From contig CBDDQW010000001.1 in the NCBI GenBank assembly GCA_965232895.1, positions 1 to 64,000 on the forward strand: a DNA stretch of 64,000 nt, given 5' to 3'. The stretch comes from Bin87 sp965232895. Its GTDB lineage: Bacteria > Chloroflexota > Dehalococcoidia > Lucifugimonadales > UBA3495. The position numbers and the translations under genes were made by a program. Positions 54,169 to 63,304 of this stretch are shown here, piece by piece; within the stretch, counting starts at the first letter, position 1; the number at the start of each line of letters is the position of its first letter. A model generated the notes under the pieces. The model saw only the letters and a program-made list of their open reading frames with translations, was not told the origin of the DNA and searched no databases.

Positions 54169-54420
54169 TCACGGTCGTCGGATGAAGCCAGGCGGCCTGT
54201 CGAAGTCGGCCGCAACGATACGGGTCACGTCCAGGCGGCGCATCACCATCAGGTGCAGGAGATCCCGCGCACTCAGACCATGATGGGTCCCGGTCAGTTG
54301 TCCCGCCGCGAGGACATCATCGATGGTCACCGGAGTCACCCTGCCGGGCACCATCGCAGCGAGGCTTTCCACCACTTCCTGTCCCGCGTCCCACCTCTCC
54401 GTCCGGAGATAGCCAGGTGA
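54169..54420 (-). pseudogene. PIN-domain (VapC-like) toxin, C-terminal remnant
   Basis: Reads 'WDAGQEVVESLAAMVPGRV', then 'LTGTHHGLSARDLLHLMVM', 'RRLDVTRIVAADFDRPPGF'. 'LSARDxLH' and 'IVxxDxDFD' are the last two acidic motifs of PIN RNases. The N-terminal first Asp is absent and no antitoxin is visible. Confidence 0.6.
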
Positions 54421-54509
54421 ACCCCATCCTCAACCGGCACGCTTCACGTCCTGCCCCGGCAATTGGCTCAATAACTGCACTACGCCTTACAGATCTGTTC
54501 AGTCAATGG

Positions 54510-55673
54510 TCAGTCCTCGTAAGATTTTGTCGCAACGGTAAGGAGCTCGGCTTCTCGATAGGCATCCCGTATGGCGGCCATGATTGCTTCCCAGTCATAT
54601 TTCTTTCCTGACAACCTCCGGTGGCGTAATCCGCTCCTTGAGGTAGTTTCCCCAATTAACTCGTCGATTTTGCTTGTTGAATCGAGGGCCAAGTCATCCT
54701 CTACAGGCCAAAAGCTAATCTCGCCACCGCGCTCCTTACCGTTCCACAGGAGATTGTTGAACGATACCAGGAACCACTGCTTCCCAGGTACCAGCAGGTT
54801 CAACCTGACGTAATCGCCTCTGCGATTTGAATATGTGGACAATTCGACGATCTTATCCTGCTCCATAGCTATCGCTTCGTCATAGAGCCATTGCAACCCA
54901 GGTTGGAATTTTTCCGGTGCTCGCTCGATACTCTGTTTGAAAACAGCAGCGCCCTGATCAGTTGTCGCCTTTCCCGAAGGTTCCGATCTGGTTTCCCGTT
55001 CCCGTTTACCGAGTTGCGTTTGGTAATCGGAAGCTTCGGGCAGGGGGATGACCACGCTTGATTCCACCAAGATGTCATCACCGTTCCGATGCGGCTGAAG
55101 ACGGACGCACTTGATTTCGTGACCTGCGTTTCGTAGCCAGGCATCGTTCAGCCACATTACGCACGTAGTCAGTTCCTTGCTGAAATCTTCCGCAGCCAAA
55201 ATAATGCGGGGAACCTCTGTATGAAGCGCATGATTGTCCGGTTCCTGCATACCCAAATGTTCCCGAATCCTGATCTCGGCGTCGTCTGCCTCGTCGGTGC
55301 CGCTCGCCTCATTGACTCGCTTGTCCAAGTAGTCTTGGTAGGTATCCACAATTTGCTGGAAGGTCATGTTGGCAACCATCGCGGCGTACCGGATCGCTTG
55401 CAGATCCATGTGGGCGCCGGTGTCGCCTCGTTTCAACTCAACCACTACGAGGCGCCCCTCAGCATCCAAGGCCAACAGGTCAATCCTGCGGTTGGAGTCC
55501 TGCCAACTCCCGAATTCCTCAGAAATTATCAGGAGCCTTTCCTCCAAAACATCAGGCAGGTCGCGCAGCATACGTTGCAAGTCCGCACGCTCCAACACCC
55601 CTTCCTGGCCAAACGATGTTGGAGCAACCTGGACCAACTTCTCCTTTTTCCCCACCATTTTGTAGATAGCCAT
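54510..55673 (-). CDS. PD-(D/E)XK nuclease-like protein (DUF91/NucS-like)
   Basis: ATG 55673 gives 387 residues. The catalytic core is near the start: 'SNRRIDLLALDAEGRLVVVE' with D65, and E79-L-K81, followed by 'RGDTGAHMDLQAIRYAAMV', typical of DUF91 and NucS-type nuclease domains. The remaining ~250 residues carry 'YDEAIAMEQDKIVELSTYSN' and 'WFLVSFNNLLWNGKERGG' and are unrecognised. It could be a repair or restriction-type nuclease. It lies 0.7 kb beyond the SbcD-like gene on the same strand, separated by remnants. Confidence 0.75.
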   Translation of the reverse strand: MAIYKMVGKKEKLVQVAPTSFGQEGVLERADLQRMLRDLPDVLEERLLIISEEFGSWQDSNRRIDLLALDAEGRLVVVELKRGDTGAHMDLQAIRYAAMVANMTFQQIVDTYQDYLDKRVNEASGTDEADDAEIRIREHLGMQEPDNHALHTEVPRIILAAEDFSKELTTCVMWLNDAWLRNAGHEIKCVRLQPHRNGDDILVESSVVIPLPEASDYQTQLGKRERETRSEPSGKATTDQGAAVFKQSIERAPEKFQPGLQWLYDEAIAMEQDKIVELSTYSNRRGDYVRLNLLVPGKQWFLVSFNNLLWNGKERGGEISFWPVEDDLALDSTSKIDELIGETTSRSGLRHRRLSGKKYDWEAIMAAIRDAYREAELLTVATKSYED

Positions 55674-55973
55674 ACCAATCAACGTCCCTGCCCGGATTTC
55701 TTGTGATACCGCCTATTGCGTTCCCTGCCGGTGGCGATGGTATATCAGCCCTTGGATAGGGTCTACGGCGCAAAGGACTCCCACCAATGGAAACGGAAAC
55801 GCCGCCACGGCCACTGTACAACTGACCCCACAGTATCCGTAGCCGAGGTTGGCCTGCAGCCATGCGCGGACATGTCTACTCGTTCCAGTGCGGGCAAAGA
55901 ATGCACCAATGACCAACTGCTCCCTTATCACTGGGATCAGCGGTTAACGCCATGATGACCAACTCGCTTGTGG

Positions 55974-56245
55974 TTCGCCCAACATCCATTACGTTGGGCA
56001 ACGCGTTCATGAACCTCGCGCCGCCTGTAGAACGGAAATAGAACCGCTGGATCGACACTCTCGCCGGCTACGCGAAGACCATTTACCGCATCGCTGGCCA
56101 GGACTACTGACGCCACCACATCATCGGAGCCGCCGTGGCGACCGGCGTCATCGGCAAGATCAAGCCCGGCGCCGGCCCGGTGGCGGCCATGCCCCGACGA
56201 GCGCCCCCGTCGAGTACGACCGGGCCCGCCAGCGCTGATGAGGCG
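55974..56245 (+). repeat. Dispersed 0.4-kb repeat, member 4 (internal deletion)
   Basis: Starts like member 3 (GCCCAACATCCATTACGTTG, then GGCAACGCGTTC), loses the ~200-base centre, then resumes as 'YRIAGQDY-stop-RHHIIGAA' and 'ATGVIGKIKPGAGPVAAMPR'. The TGA stands where other members have Arg. Confidence 0.65.
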
Positions 56246-56536
56246 TACGCTGCCACCCTGCGCCAGCCTCGCACGTCACTGATAGCCCAAGTGGTAAGAA
56301 CTGTCGCGACGGGACGCCAGCCGTCGCCGGTCAGGCCGGCCTGACCGGCGCCATTTCTGCCGTCAAACTGGTGGCACTGCGTCGGTTTGGTCAAGCTAGC
56401 GACGGTGGGAGATCGCCCTGCAGACGGGAGACAACCCGATGTCCTGGCTCACTTCAAGCTATGGAGACGAACGAATTCCCAGGACGACCGCGCAGAGAGC
56501 TCGGGGCGGGCACTCTGGCCGCGATGCTCAGCTGCC

Positions 56537-57913
56537 TCATTCCGGATTGGGATTCGACACGCGGCCCAGGAACAGGATCGTGCCGGTGCCGGTGTCCCGG
56601 ATCAAAAATATGAAAGGCCGGTCAACCGTCACCTCAATGGGCTCTTTGCTGGGACCTGACAAAAGCATGACCGCGCCGGTGGCCGCCGCCGCCTCGGTCC
56701 CCTTTTCATCCACCGAAACGAACGCCTTGTGGACTACTGCGGCAATCCACAGGTCCCTGGACCTGGTCATGCCTGAAAAATCGGCTTCGGCGCCGAAAGC
56801 GTCGGGCATCCCCATTCCAGCCAGGGTATCTCCCAAGTCAAACTCCGATTCGAACTCGAACAACGGCATCGTGAGGGTGATGTAGTCAATCTCGATCTCA
56901 TCGATGATCCGGTCAAGCATTGCCGAGTCCAGCGAGTCTTCTAACTCTCCCAGCTTACCCTCGTCGGGCAGCAGGATCGTCATGGACAGCTCCCCCCATG
57001 AGTAGGGCAGGTCAACCGCCTGGTACCGATTACCCTTGGCATATCCGTAGAAATCCTTGGTGGTCTCCGTCATCATAGGGACACTCACCGTCCCACCCCC
57101 GTCCAGATGAAAGGGCCGTGCCTCGGTATCCCTCGGGCTGAAAGGCCAGAGCCAAGACGCGTTGAAGTAGATGGCGTTGGTGAGCACCAACCGGGTGGAA
57201 CGGTCTATGCCCCCCGGCGGCAGGAGGTCCTTGACCTTTCCTGAGGTTTCGTCAGACACCCAGTCGTTGATCCTGACTCGAGATTCATCCGGCACCCCCA
57301 CGAAGTCCACGGCCATCATGCCGGCCCCGTAGTTTTTGGCCAATAAATCGAGAAAGTCTGGCAGGAAATGATAGCCCTCCTGGCCCCAGAGTGCGTTGGC
57401 GATGTTCAGGCGAAAATACTGGCCGGCTTCGCCCGCGTCGTTGGGCGTACCCCCTGGCTCTTTCCCTCTTGAAGCCAGGGTCCGGTCCAAGGCGTTGAAT
57501 GCGGGATGAAGGCTGCTTTGCGGAAGCCTGTGGTGAAGGGTGTCCGCCATCTGGCGCAGCGTCTCGCCCCTGGCTCCGGCGGAGGTCATGGCCAGGGCCT
57601 GGGAGATGCTGAAGGGGGAATAGAACAGGTTGCCTTCACGACCGCTCAGGGCGTGATACAGGTCGAAAGCGAAGGCATTGTTTCCCCGCACCAGTTCGTC
57701 CAGGCCCGCTGCGCCCACGGTTGAGGCAGACCGGTCCTTGTCCGAACGCAGTTCCGCCGCCGCCGTTGAAGACGGACGAACGGGAGTGGTCAAGTTGACC
57801 GCAGTTGGCGCTCGCGTCGCGGGCGGAGCGGCCGACTGGGGTTCCTCTCCGCAACCGGCGAGTCCCGCGAACAGGAGCAAAGCCGTGACCACCGGCCGGA
57901 TCCGGAGCTTCAT
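56537..57913 (-). CDS. Serpin lipoprotein (serine protease inhibitor)
   Basis: Serpins trap serine proteases by inserting their cut reactive loop. N-terminus: signal with lipobox 'LLLFAGLAGCGEE' and a Pro/Ala/Thr linker of ~50 residues. Serpin fold: 'NLFYSPFSISQALAMTSAGA', 'LRLNIANALWGQ'-like, 'LVLTNAIYFNASW', 'AVDLPYSWGELSMTILLPD'. The hinge 'EKGTEAAAATGAVML' has small residues, so it should be inhibitory. The reactive bond is uncertain (near 'MLLSGPSK'). ATGA overlap with the gene upstream. Confidence 0.92.
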   Translation of the reverse strand: MKLRIRPVVTALLLFAGLAGCGEEPQSAAPPATRAPTAVNLTTPVRPSSTAAAELRSDKDRSASTVGAAGLDELVRGNNAFAFDLYHALSGREGNLFYSPFSISQALAMTSAGARGETLRQMADTLHHRLPQSSLHPAFNALDRTLASRGKEPGGTPNDAGEAGQYFRLNIANALWGQEGYHFLPDFLDLLAKNYGAGMMAVDFVGVPDESRVRINDWVSDETSGKVKDLLPPGGIDRSTRLVLTNAIYFNASWLWPFSPRDTEARPFHLDGGGTVSVPMMTETTKDFYGYAKGNRYQAVDLPYSWGELSMTILLPDEGKLGELEDSLDSAMLDRIIDEIEIDYITLTMPLFEFESEFDLGDTLAGMGMPDAFGAEADFSGMTRSRDLWIAAVVHKAFVSVDEKGTEAAAATGAVMLLSGPSKEPIEVTVDRPFIFLIRDTGTGTILFLGRVSNPNPE

Positions 57914-58179
57914 TCCGGACTATCCCCCTGGCGTAGTTCCCGTCCCAACCGCATTTCTGACCGCATAACTATCGAGCCGATCGATAACAGGGAGGTAGTG
58001 GCGAATCTCGTTGTCAGAATGATCGCCGCCACCTTCACAGCGCACAGCATCGTCCAGCCCAACGTGACATTTCCGGACAGGTCCGGCGGCCCGCAAGTGA
58101 ATGTATACCGGATGAGTTCGCCGGACACTGGCGCCAGATCCCTGCCCGTGGCGTCAACCAGATGGAACGCGGATTGCAT
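57910..58179 (-). CDS. Small single-pass membrane protein, serpin operon
   Basis: Eighty-nine codons, starting directly after the TAG of the upstream gene and ending by overlapping the serpin start (ATGA). One helix: 'LGWTMLCAVKVAAIILTTRF'. An extracytoplasmic N-terminal half ('YTFTCGPPDLSGNV') is likely. No family recognised. The coupling to both neighbours argues that it is real. Confidence 0.55.
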   Translation of the reverse strand: MQSAFHLVDATGRDLAPVSGELIRYTFTCGPPDLSGNVTLGWTMLCAVKVAAIILTTRFATTSLLSIGSIVMRSEMRLGRELRQGDSPE

Positions 58180-58539
58180 CTATGCGATGCGGTTTTGCCG
58201 GCGACGGCTCCATACCAAGCAAATCCGCCAAGTAACGGACGCCCCGGTCACCCCGACGATGACGTTCACCATGACCGTGACAATGATGAGGGTCTCATCG
58301 CCAGCATAATAGAATATCTGGAGGGCGCTAAGTAAGAAGCACAGAGCGTAGGCGGCGATAGCCACGCCAATCCCCAGCATGACCGCTTGGAAAGAGTTGA
58401 GATAATGCATGACGCAGGCGCAGAGGACCCCAACCAGAACGCTGGGCAGTACGGAGAGTAAGCAACTCATGGCGAACAGCGTCAAAGCGGCGGCAACAAA
58501 GCCGTCGAATTGAGGGCCAAATGCGGGTACGAGGTTCAT
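58180..58539 (-). CDS. Small four-helix membrane protein, serpin operon
   Basis: 119 codons from ATG 58539. Helices include 'AALTLFAMSCLLSVLPSVLV', 'QAVMLGIGVAIAAYALCFLL' and 'LIIVTVMVNVIVGVTGASVT'. First gene of a three-gene operon (this, the 89-residue protein, serpin) without gaps. No family recognised. Confidence 0.6.
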   Translation of the reverse strand: MNLVPAFGPQFDGFVAAALTLFAMSCLLSVLPSVLVGVLCACVMHYLNSFQAVMLGIGVAIAAYALCFLLSALQIFYYAGDETLIIVTVMVNVIVGVTGASVTWRICLVWSRRRQNRIA

Positions 58540-58599
58540 CACCGGTCTCTCAAAGGCGTCATTAATCCGCTCTGCATTTCCCGCCGCAATTCAAGCGGC

Positions 58600-58870
58600 T
58601 CAGCCATCCGACCTGTCGGCCTGGAACAGCAGCGCCTGATGGGAGTCCGTGAGGATCACCAACCGGTCTCCGAATATCATGTAGCGCCGCAGCCGGGGCA
58701 GAAGTTCCAGGTAACGTTCGGCCTGCCCGGCTGTGTCCCGCTCACTGGCCTCTTCTCCATCCTCGCGTGGGCACGCGCCGTCCGGCAAATCGTTGTACCT
58801 GGGGTCCAACCCGGCCAACCCGTCGGTGACCCTCTCTCCCTGCTTCACCTTGGAGAGGCTCAGGCCGTCG
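58600..58870 (-). pseudogene. META-domain-like C-terminal fragment
   Basis: The frame ends 'AERYLELLPRLRRYMIFGDR' and 'LVILTDSHQALLFQA', the layout of a META domain end ('yl..L....y.i.gd.L.L'). A Cys lies before it as usual. Upstream sequence lacks a signal peptide or start that fits, so it is probably a 5'-truncated lipoprotein gene. Confidence 0.4.
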
Positions 58871-58996
58871 CGTCGGAAGTGCGGTACCCACGTTCGCGTC
58901 CGGTAATGGCCTCCTTCCGCTCTGGCATTCCGTGCACAGTTCGGCTCGCATGGGTTTGGCGCCGTCCGATCAGTTGGGCCTCCCCTTCCCACCGAC

Positions 58997-59929
58997 TCAG
59001 TCGCAAGGCCTGACCACGAGGACCGGCGCGTCGGAGTGGCGCACGATGCGGTCGGCGACACTGCCCATCACCAGCCGACCCAACCCACCTCGTCCGTGGC
59101 TCGCCATCACCACCAGCGTCGGCCGGAGAGCCGCCTGGTCAATTACGGCCTGGGCCGGACTGTCGTGGAGCAAGTGCAAGGTTTCCACTTGGTCGGCTTC
59201 GGGTCGTTCAGTGGCCAACCGATGCTGCACCCGCGCCAGGTAATCGGTTACCTCTGCCTCGTCGTCCCTCATCAACTCCTCCACCCATGACGCAAGGGAA
59301 TGCCCGGCAGCGCTTGCCAGGCCGGCCAGGCGACTCCTGTAGTAGCCCTGCGTGTGGGAAACCCGGACCAGCGCAACACTGGCGCCCAAAGCCGCGGCCA
59401 GATCAATCGCGTATTCGAGGGACATCTCGGCCAGATCCGAGCCGTCCAGCGGCACCAGCACGGTCCCGATCTCTGCCGGCACCGGTTCCCTGTCGGTCGG
59501 TCGCACGATGAGGACCGGATTGGTCACGGTGTGCAACACTCGGTCGGTAACGCTGCCCAACGCCCAGCGCGCGATCCCGCCTCGCCCGTGGGTGGACATT
59601 ACGACCAATGCTTCCGGATCAGCGCCAGCGTGGTCGATGATGGCCTGCTCCGGCCATCCTTGCAGCGTCACCGCGGATAACGGGCAACCGGCGGGCTGAA
59701 CAAGTTCCGCGACCTCGGAAAGGTAACGCTGCGACCGGCGCCGCTGCTCAGCCAGCATCTGATCGAGGGCCATCCTGGAACTCCGGTTATGCACCGCGGG
59801 CGGCAGCACGTCGAAGGCCTCGACCAGTTCCATGGGGATGGACAATGCTCCGGCGACCAGCATCGCGTGACCCAAGGCCCGTTCGCCGAGGTCGGAGCCG
59901 TCCAGCGGAACTATCACTTTGGAAAACAT
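58997..59929 (-). CDS. Tandem universal stress protein (UspA x2)
   Basis: ATG 59929 follows GAGG. Two UspA domains: residues 1-145 ('KVIVPLDGSDLGERALGHAM', 'MSTHGRGGIARWALGS') and 155-310 ('TVLVPLDGSDLAEMSLEYAI', 'MASHGRGGLGRLVMGS'). Both keep the G-x2-G-x9-G(S) ATP-binding pattern, so both should bind ATP. UspA proteins act in the cytoplasm under starvation or stress. It stands alone. Confidence 0.92.
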   Translation of the reverse strand: MFSKVIVPLDGSDLGERALGHAMLVAGALSIPMELVEAFDVLPPAVHNRSSRMALDQMLAEQRRRSQRYLSEVAELVQPAGCPLSAVTLQGWPEQAIIDHAGADPEALVVMSTHGRGGIARWALGSVTDRVLHTVTNPVLIVRPTDREPVPAEIGTVLVPLDGSDLAEMSLEYAIDLAAALGASVALVRVSHTQGYYRSRLAGLASAAGHSLASWVEELMRDDEAEVTDYLARVQHRLATERPEADQVETLHLLHDSPAQAVIDQAALRPTLVVMASHGRGGLGRLVMGSVADRIVRHSDAPVLVVRPCD

Positions 59930-60287
59930 GGCGGCCTCAACATCTCTGAATTCATCGTGTCACCGGCAAGCGTTGCTGCATCCTGTTACCGGCGCGCGAC
60001 AGTTCGGTTTTTCAGCGTCCTCACGCCATCTCCAGTTTAATATTACGCATTGCGGCGAGGATTGCCTACTCTTGGCAGCAGCGTTGAACTCGCACAGCGC
60101 CCGCGCGGGCACAATGCCGCGTTTACCCCTGCTGCGGACCGTGCCTCCTGACCGGTGGCAACCGTGTCCCCGAGTGCCTCATGTGGGCGTCGTCCTGCCG
60201 AACGTCCACCCCGTCATAACGGGTTCGCCTTCACGGCCGTCAGCATCCCCATGGTTCTGATCTGCTGGCACAGCCACCGCTCAGACG
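59930..60287. other. Intergenic, no gene recognised
   Basis: 358 bases between two divergent genes (UspA and 60288). It should hold both promoters; no element stands out. Confidence 0.35.
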
Positions 60288-60791
60288 ATGACCGCGCCAG
60301 CAAGCACGCAGACCGCAACGAGCTTCGGTGAAATCACAGTGGCCGGGCCACCGTCGGACGCGCGGATGCGGTTTCGTTTGATTTCAGTCGAGACCTACCT
60401 GCAACCGAAACAGCAGAACCGGTTGCAGGACAACCTAGTGTCGTTCTTCGATGATTTTCTGCCCACCTGTGGACCCGAGTACGCCAGGCTGGGGGATCCG
60501 GACCAACGAAATCTCGAACTCAGCTACCTGAGAAACGGCACTTATGCCTTCGACGCCCTGACCATCCGCCTGTTCGCCGACGCGTGGGCGCGTTGGACCG
60601 TCGAGCAGAACCAGCCGCCCGAGCCACTGGCCAGATACGTCGGCGAACTGAACCTGCTCAAAACCAGTCCCGACAACGACCTGCAGCGCACCTTTGGAGT
60701 CATCAACTCGGAAACCAAGCGCTACCGGGGCGTCAGCGACCGGAGCTGGACCGCCGCGTCCGCCCACATCAGTGAAGCCCTGCGGGAATAG
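60288..60791 (+). CDS. Uncharacterised soluble protein
   Basis: 167 codons without a signal peptide or membrane helix. The sequence is well-behaved ('LQDNLVSFFDDFLPTCGPEY', 'YAFDALTIRLFADAWARWTV') and helical. A ribosome site is not obvious; ATG at 60366 is an alternative start. No family recognised. Confidence 0.5.
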   Translation: MTAPASTQTATSFGEITVAGPPSDARMRFRLISVETYLQPKQQNRLQDNLVSFFDDFLPTCGPEYARLGDPDQRNLELSYLRNGTYAFDALTIRLFADAWARWTVEQNQPPEPLARYVGELNLLKTSPDNDLQRTFGVINSETKRYRGVSDRSWTAASAHISEALRE

Positions 60792-61083
60792 CCAACGGCA
60801 AAATCTGGCGAACTTCAGCCTCGGTTCCTCGCCCTGCGGCGGGGATACTGGGGTACTCAAAACCGAGTGCACTGAGTACGGGACGTTGCCTTTGCCGAGG
60901 TAATTGACACGACACTGAAAGCGGATGGCGGAGTATCCAGGGGCAACACTTCGCGCCAAGCGCACCCATGACGTTGGTCCATAATCTCATCGTCCAATCT
61001 CTCCTGCGGTGTCGTCATCATCCGCTTCGGAGGTGTTCACGGCGCCAACTTCAGCGCCGGCCGGGACCCGATTGGGCAACGCC

Positions 61084-61536
61084 TCATCGCGTCCCCACCC
61101 ATTCGTAGCACTCGGCGGGAAAGCCCAGCTGCATGACCCGCTGGGGCGGCATCGAAATTTCGCCGCGGCTAACCAGTTCATCGTAGAGAGCCATTGCCAA
61201 CGAATCCTCACGAGGCAAGCAGAGGGGAATCTGTCCCTGGCGCATCAGTCGCGCGATTCGATTCCGCAGCCGGTTGAACCCGTGCTCCCGCCGGTCCCAA
61301 TTCAGGTGGCAGCGCTGGCACAGCGCCGCCAGGTTCAGCAGCGACGCCTGCTCCGGCCGCTTGTCCCACACGTGGGCGATGGTGAGCACCACCCTGCTCC
61401 CCGTGACCGGATGCGGCTCATAGTTGACGGCGCCGCACCATTCGCACCGGCCGGCGGCGCGGTACTCGACGATGAACCGGCGCCGGAGGTTCCAGTCGAC
61501 GGGGTAACGCTTGGCGATGTGGGAGGGTATTGGCAT
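61084..61536 (-). CDS. HNH endonuclease-like protein
   Basis: The 150-residue product has a zinc-type HNH fold: C31-x2-C34 ('RCEWCGAVN'), H55 in 'LTIAHVWDKR', N68 and 'LCQRCHLNWDR' (C73, C76, H77). These are the HNH metal and zinc ligands, so it should be catalytic. HNH proteins of this size are restriction-like or mobile nucleases. It is monocistronic; no methyltransferase is near. Confidence 0.85.
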   Translation of the reverse strand: MPIPSHIAKRYPVDWNLRRRFIVEYRAAGRCEWCGAVNYEPHPVTGSRVVLTIAHVWDKRPEQASLLNLAALCQRCHLNWDRREHGFNRLRNRIARLMRQGQIPLCLPREDSLAMALYDELVSRGEISMPPQRVMQLGFPAECYEWVGTR

Positions 61537-61646
61537 GACGCGTACTACAAAGCGACGTTTGCCAGCCTACCGTAGCATGCGCGCTGGTCATCCCGCACTG
61601 GCGAAACTGACCCGTTTCCCAGCATTGGCGATGATCCGAGTGGTCT

Positions 61647-62285
61647 TCAGAGCAACGTCTGCAGCTTGTCTATCACAGCATCCACGTCCTCCGGATCTAT
61701 CTCGCCGGCCGGCGTTAGGTCACGCTCGCTGGCGTCGATGGACCGCACCACGTGCACACGGGCTGAGACGACCTGGCTGCGCCTGAGAATGGTAACCGGC
61801 GCGGCGACCGGCGCCACGCCAACGGTAATCGCCATTTTGTTGCCGTCGTTGTAATCAAGGACCAGAACCGTGGTTTGAAACTCTCCGCGGACCGGGTCAG
61901 TCAGACTGAGTCGCCACATTGTCCATGCCTCTATGGGGAATGTGCCCCGCCGCGTTGCGATTTGCCCGGGAGCATGTCTTTGGTCCAGTCGCAATCCGAG
62001 AGCCTCAACCACATCTTGAAGCTCGTCGGGCGATGCCTGACCAATGAGGTCGCCAAGCTTGCCCTCGTCCACGGTTTTTACATGCCAAGCGGATGCCCAG
62101 GAGTTGGATGCCGGTATGAGCACATGCTGCCGGCTGAGCTCGCCGCGCGGCATGGTGGTCGACGTCGGAACCGCGACCGCCACACCGTACCGTCCGTTAA
62201 TCGAATAATGCGGGTTCCCACGCACGCGCGGGGATAGACCTGCGGAACGCCGGGACTGTCCGGCGACGAGTGAAATTCCGGCCAC
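61647..62285 (-). CDS. Tandem PemK/MazF-like protein (5' end uncertain)
   Basis: Two repeats of a PemK/MazF-like C-terminal half. First: 'YGVAVAVPTS', 'ASAWHVKTVDEGKLGDLIGQ', 'ASPDELQDVVEALGLRL'. Second: 'TTVLVLDYNDGN', 'VVSARVHVVRSIDASERDLT', 'IDPEDVDAVIDKLQTLL'. The usual N-terminal 'RGDIVWV' strand is not seen before the first one, so toxin activity is doubtful. GTG 62285 is the furthest start. No antitoxin gene is adjacent. Confidence 0.5.
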   Translation of the reverse strand: MAGISLVAGQSRRSAGLSPRVRGNPHYSINGRYGVAVAVPTSTTMPRGELSRQHVLIPASNSWASAWHVKTVDEGKLGDLIGQASPDELQDVVEALGLRLDQRHAPGQIATRRGTFPIEAWTMWRLSLTDPVRGEFQTTVLVLDYNDGNKMAITVGVAPVAAPVTILRRSQVVSARVHVVRSIDASERDLTPAGEIDPEDVDAVIDKLQTLL

Positions 62286-62470
62286 GCCGTTCCCGTCGCC
62301 CCCAACGTTCCGAGAATCCCATCATACCTTCGCACAAGGCGGGTTACGTAATGTAGAGCTACTCGTCCGCATCTACCTTTCGCTCGATATTGCAGAGTCC
62401 ATTAGCAACTCTGCCTCTCCGACGCCGATCCAGCCCAGTGCAGTGCTTACTACAGTCGCCAGGGCCACAC

Positions 62471-62702
62471 CTAAACTGACGCCAGGGTGCAATCTACATT
62501 GGCAGAGCGGAGAGTGTTGGCCCGGGCGCTGGCGGTCAGTTCTTCCGCTCGTGCTTGCAGTCCGGTACGTGAGCGGCGTTTGACTTCTTCCCGTCGGCTG
62601 GACAGACGGGTAAAAAAGTCGTCCACCTTCTCTTGCACCGCGGCACGGGCGCCCAGGCGCCGGTTGGCGGTCGCCTCCTGATAGGCCCAGCCTCAGATGG
62701 CC
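62471..62702 (-). pseudogene. C-terminal fragment of a large helical protein
   Basis: The minus-strand frame reads 'GWAYQEATANRRLGARAAVQ', 'EKVDDFFTRLSSRREEVKRR' and 'ARAEELTASARANTLRSA' and ends at TAG 62471-62473. A TGA lies 5' of this. Such a Glu/Arg/Ala-rich end occurs in SNF2-type helicases of defence or repair systems, but I am not certain. Confidence 0.35.
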
Positions 62703-62857
62703 TCGTCAGCGTTGAAATCGGTAGATTTCCCCTACCATGCCGGATGCTGTCTACCTGATCATGTAGTGTCAGCCAGACTAATAGCCGTGATAGCATGATT
62801 TCAGTATTCACCATCGATACACCGGCTCTTTGGCAATCCGGAATAAGGAGGATATTG

Positions 62858-63304
62858 ATGGCAAACGGCGAAATCGTACCTGCAGAGTTTTTCCATCCCG
62901 ACGCATTTCCTTTCTCAACCAACAACCCCAGCGGGGTACCCGGCGACACCAAGATTGAGCCCAGCGTTGTGGCCGCGATCGTCGGCCACGTAGTCGGCAG
63001 AGTATCCGGCGTGGACCGGTTGGGCAACACCGGCGGAATACTCCGCGCCGTGGCCGACACCGTACGGTCCACCTCTGCCGCCCGTGCCACCGGCGTTGGA
63101 GTCGAGGCCGGCCACAAAGAAGCCATCATCGACCTCGACGTGGTCATGGTGTACGGCCACCGTATCCCCTCCGTCGTTCAGGAAATCCGCGAAACTGTGG
63201 CCCAAGAGCTTTTCGACCAGATCGGTCTCGTGGCCAAGGAAATCAACGTCGGCGTCGTCGGCATAGAATTTCCGGCCGGCTCCCCATCCCGAAGCGTGCA
63301 GTAG
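62858..63304 (+). CDS. Asp23/Gls24 family envelope-stress protein
   Basis: ATG 62858 has AAGGAGG at seven bases. The core 'TKIEPSVVAAIVGHVVGRVS', 'GVGVEAGHKEAIIDLDVVMV', 'YGHRIPSVVQEIRETVAQEL' matches Asp23/Gls24 proteins, which lie at the cell membrane and respond to alkaline or other envelope stress. The first ~30 residues are variable. 148 residues is the usual size. The gene stands alone. Confidence 0.85.
   Translation: MANGEIVPAEFFHPDAFPFSTNNPSGVPGDTKIEPSVVAAIVGHVVGRVSGVDRLGNTGGILRAVADTVRSTSAARATGVGVEAGHKEAIIDLDVVMVYGHRIPSVVQEIRETVAQELFDQIGLVAKEINVGVVGIEFPAGSPSRSVQ

Noticed and set aside
60845..60885. Inverted repeat GTACTCA...TGAGTAC
   Set aside because: Seven bases with a wide loop and no T-tract; likely chance in GC-rich DNA.
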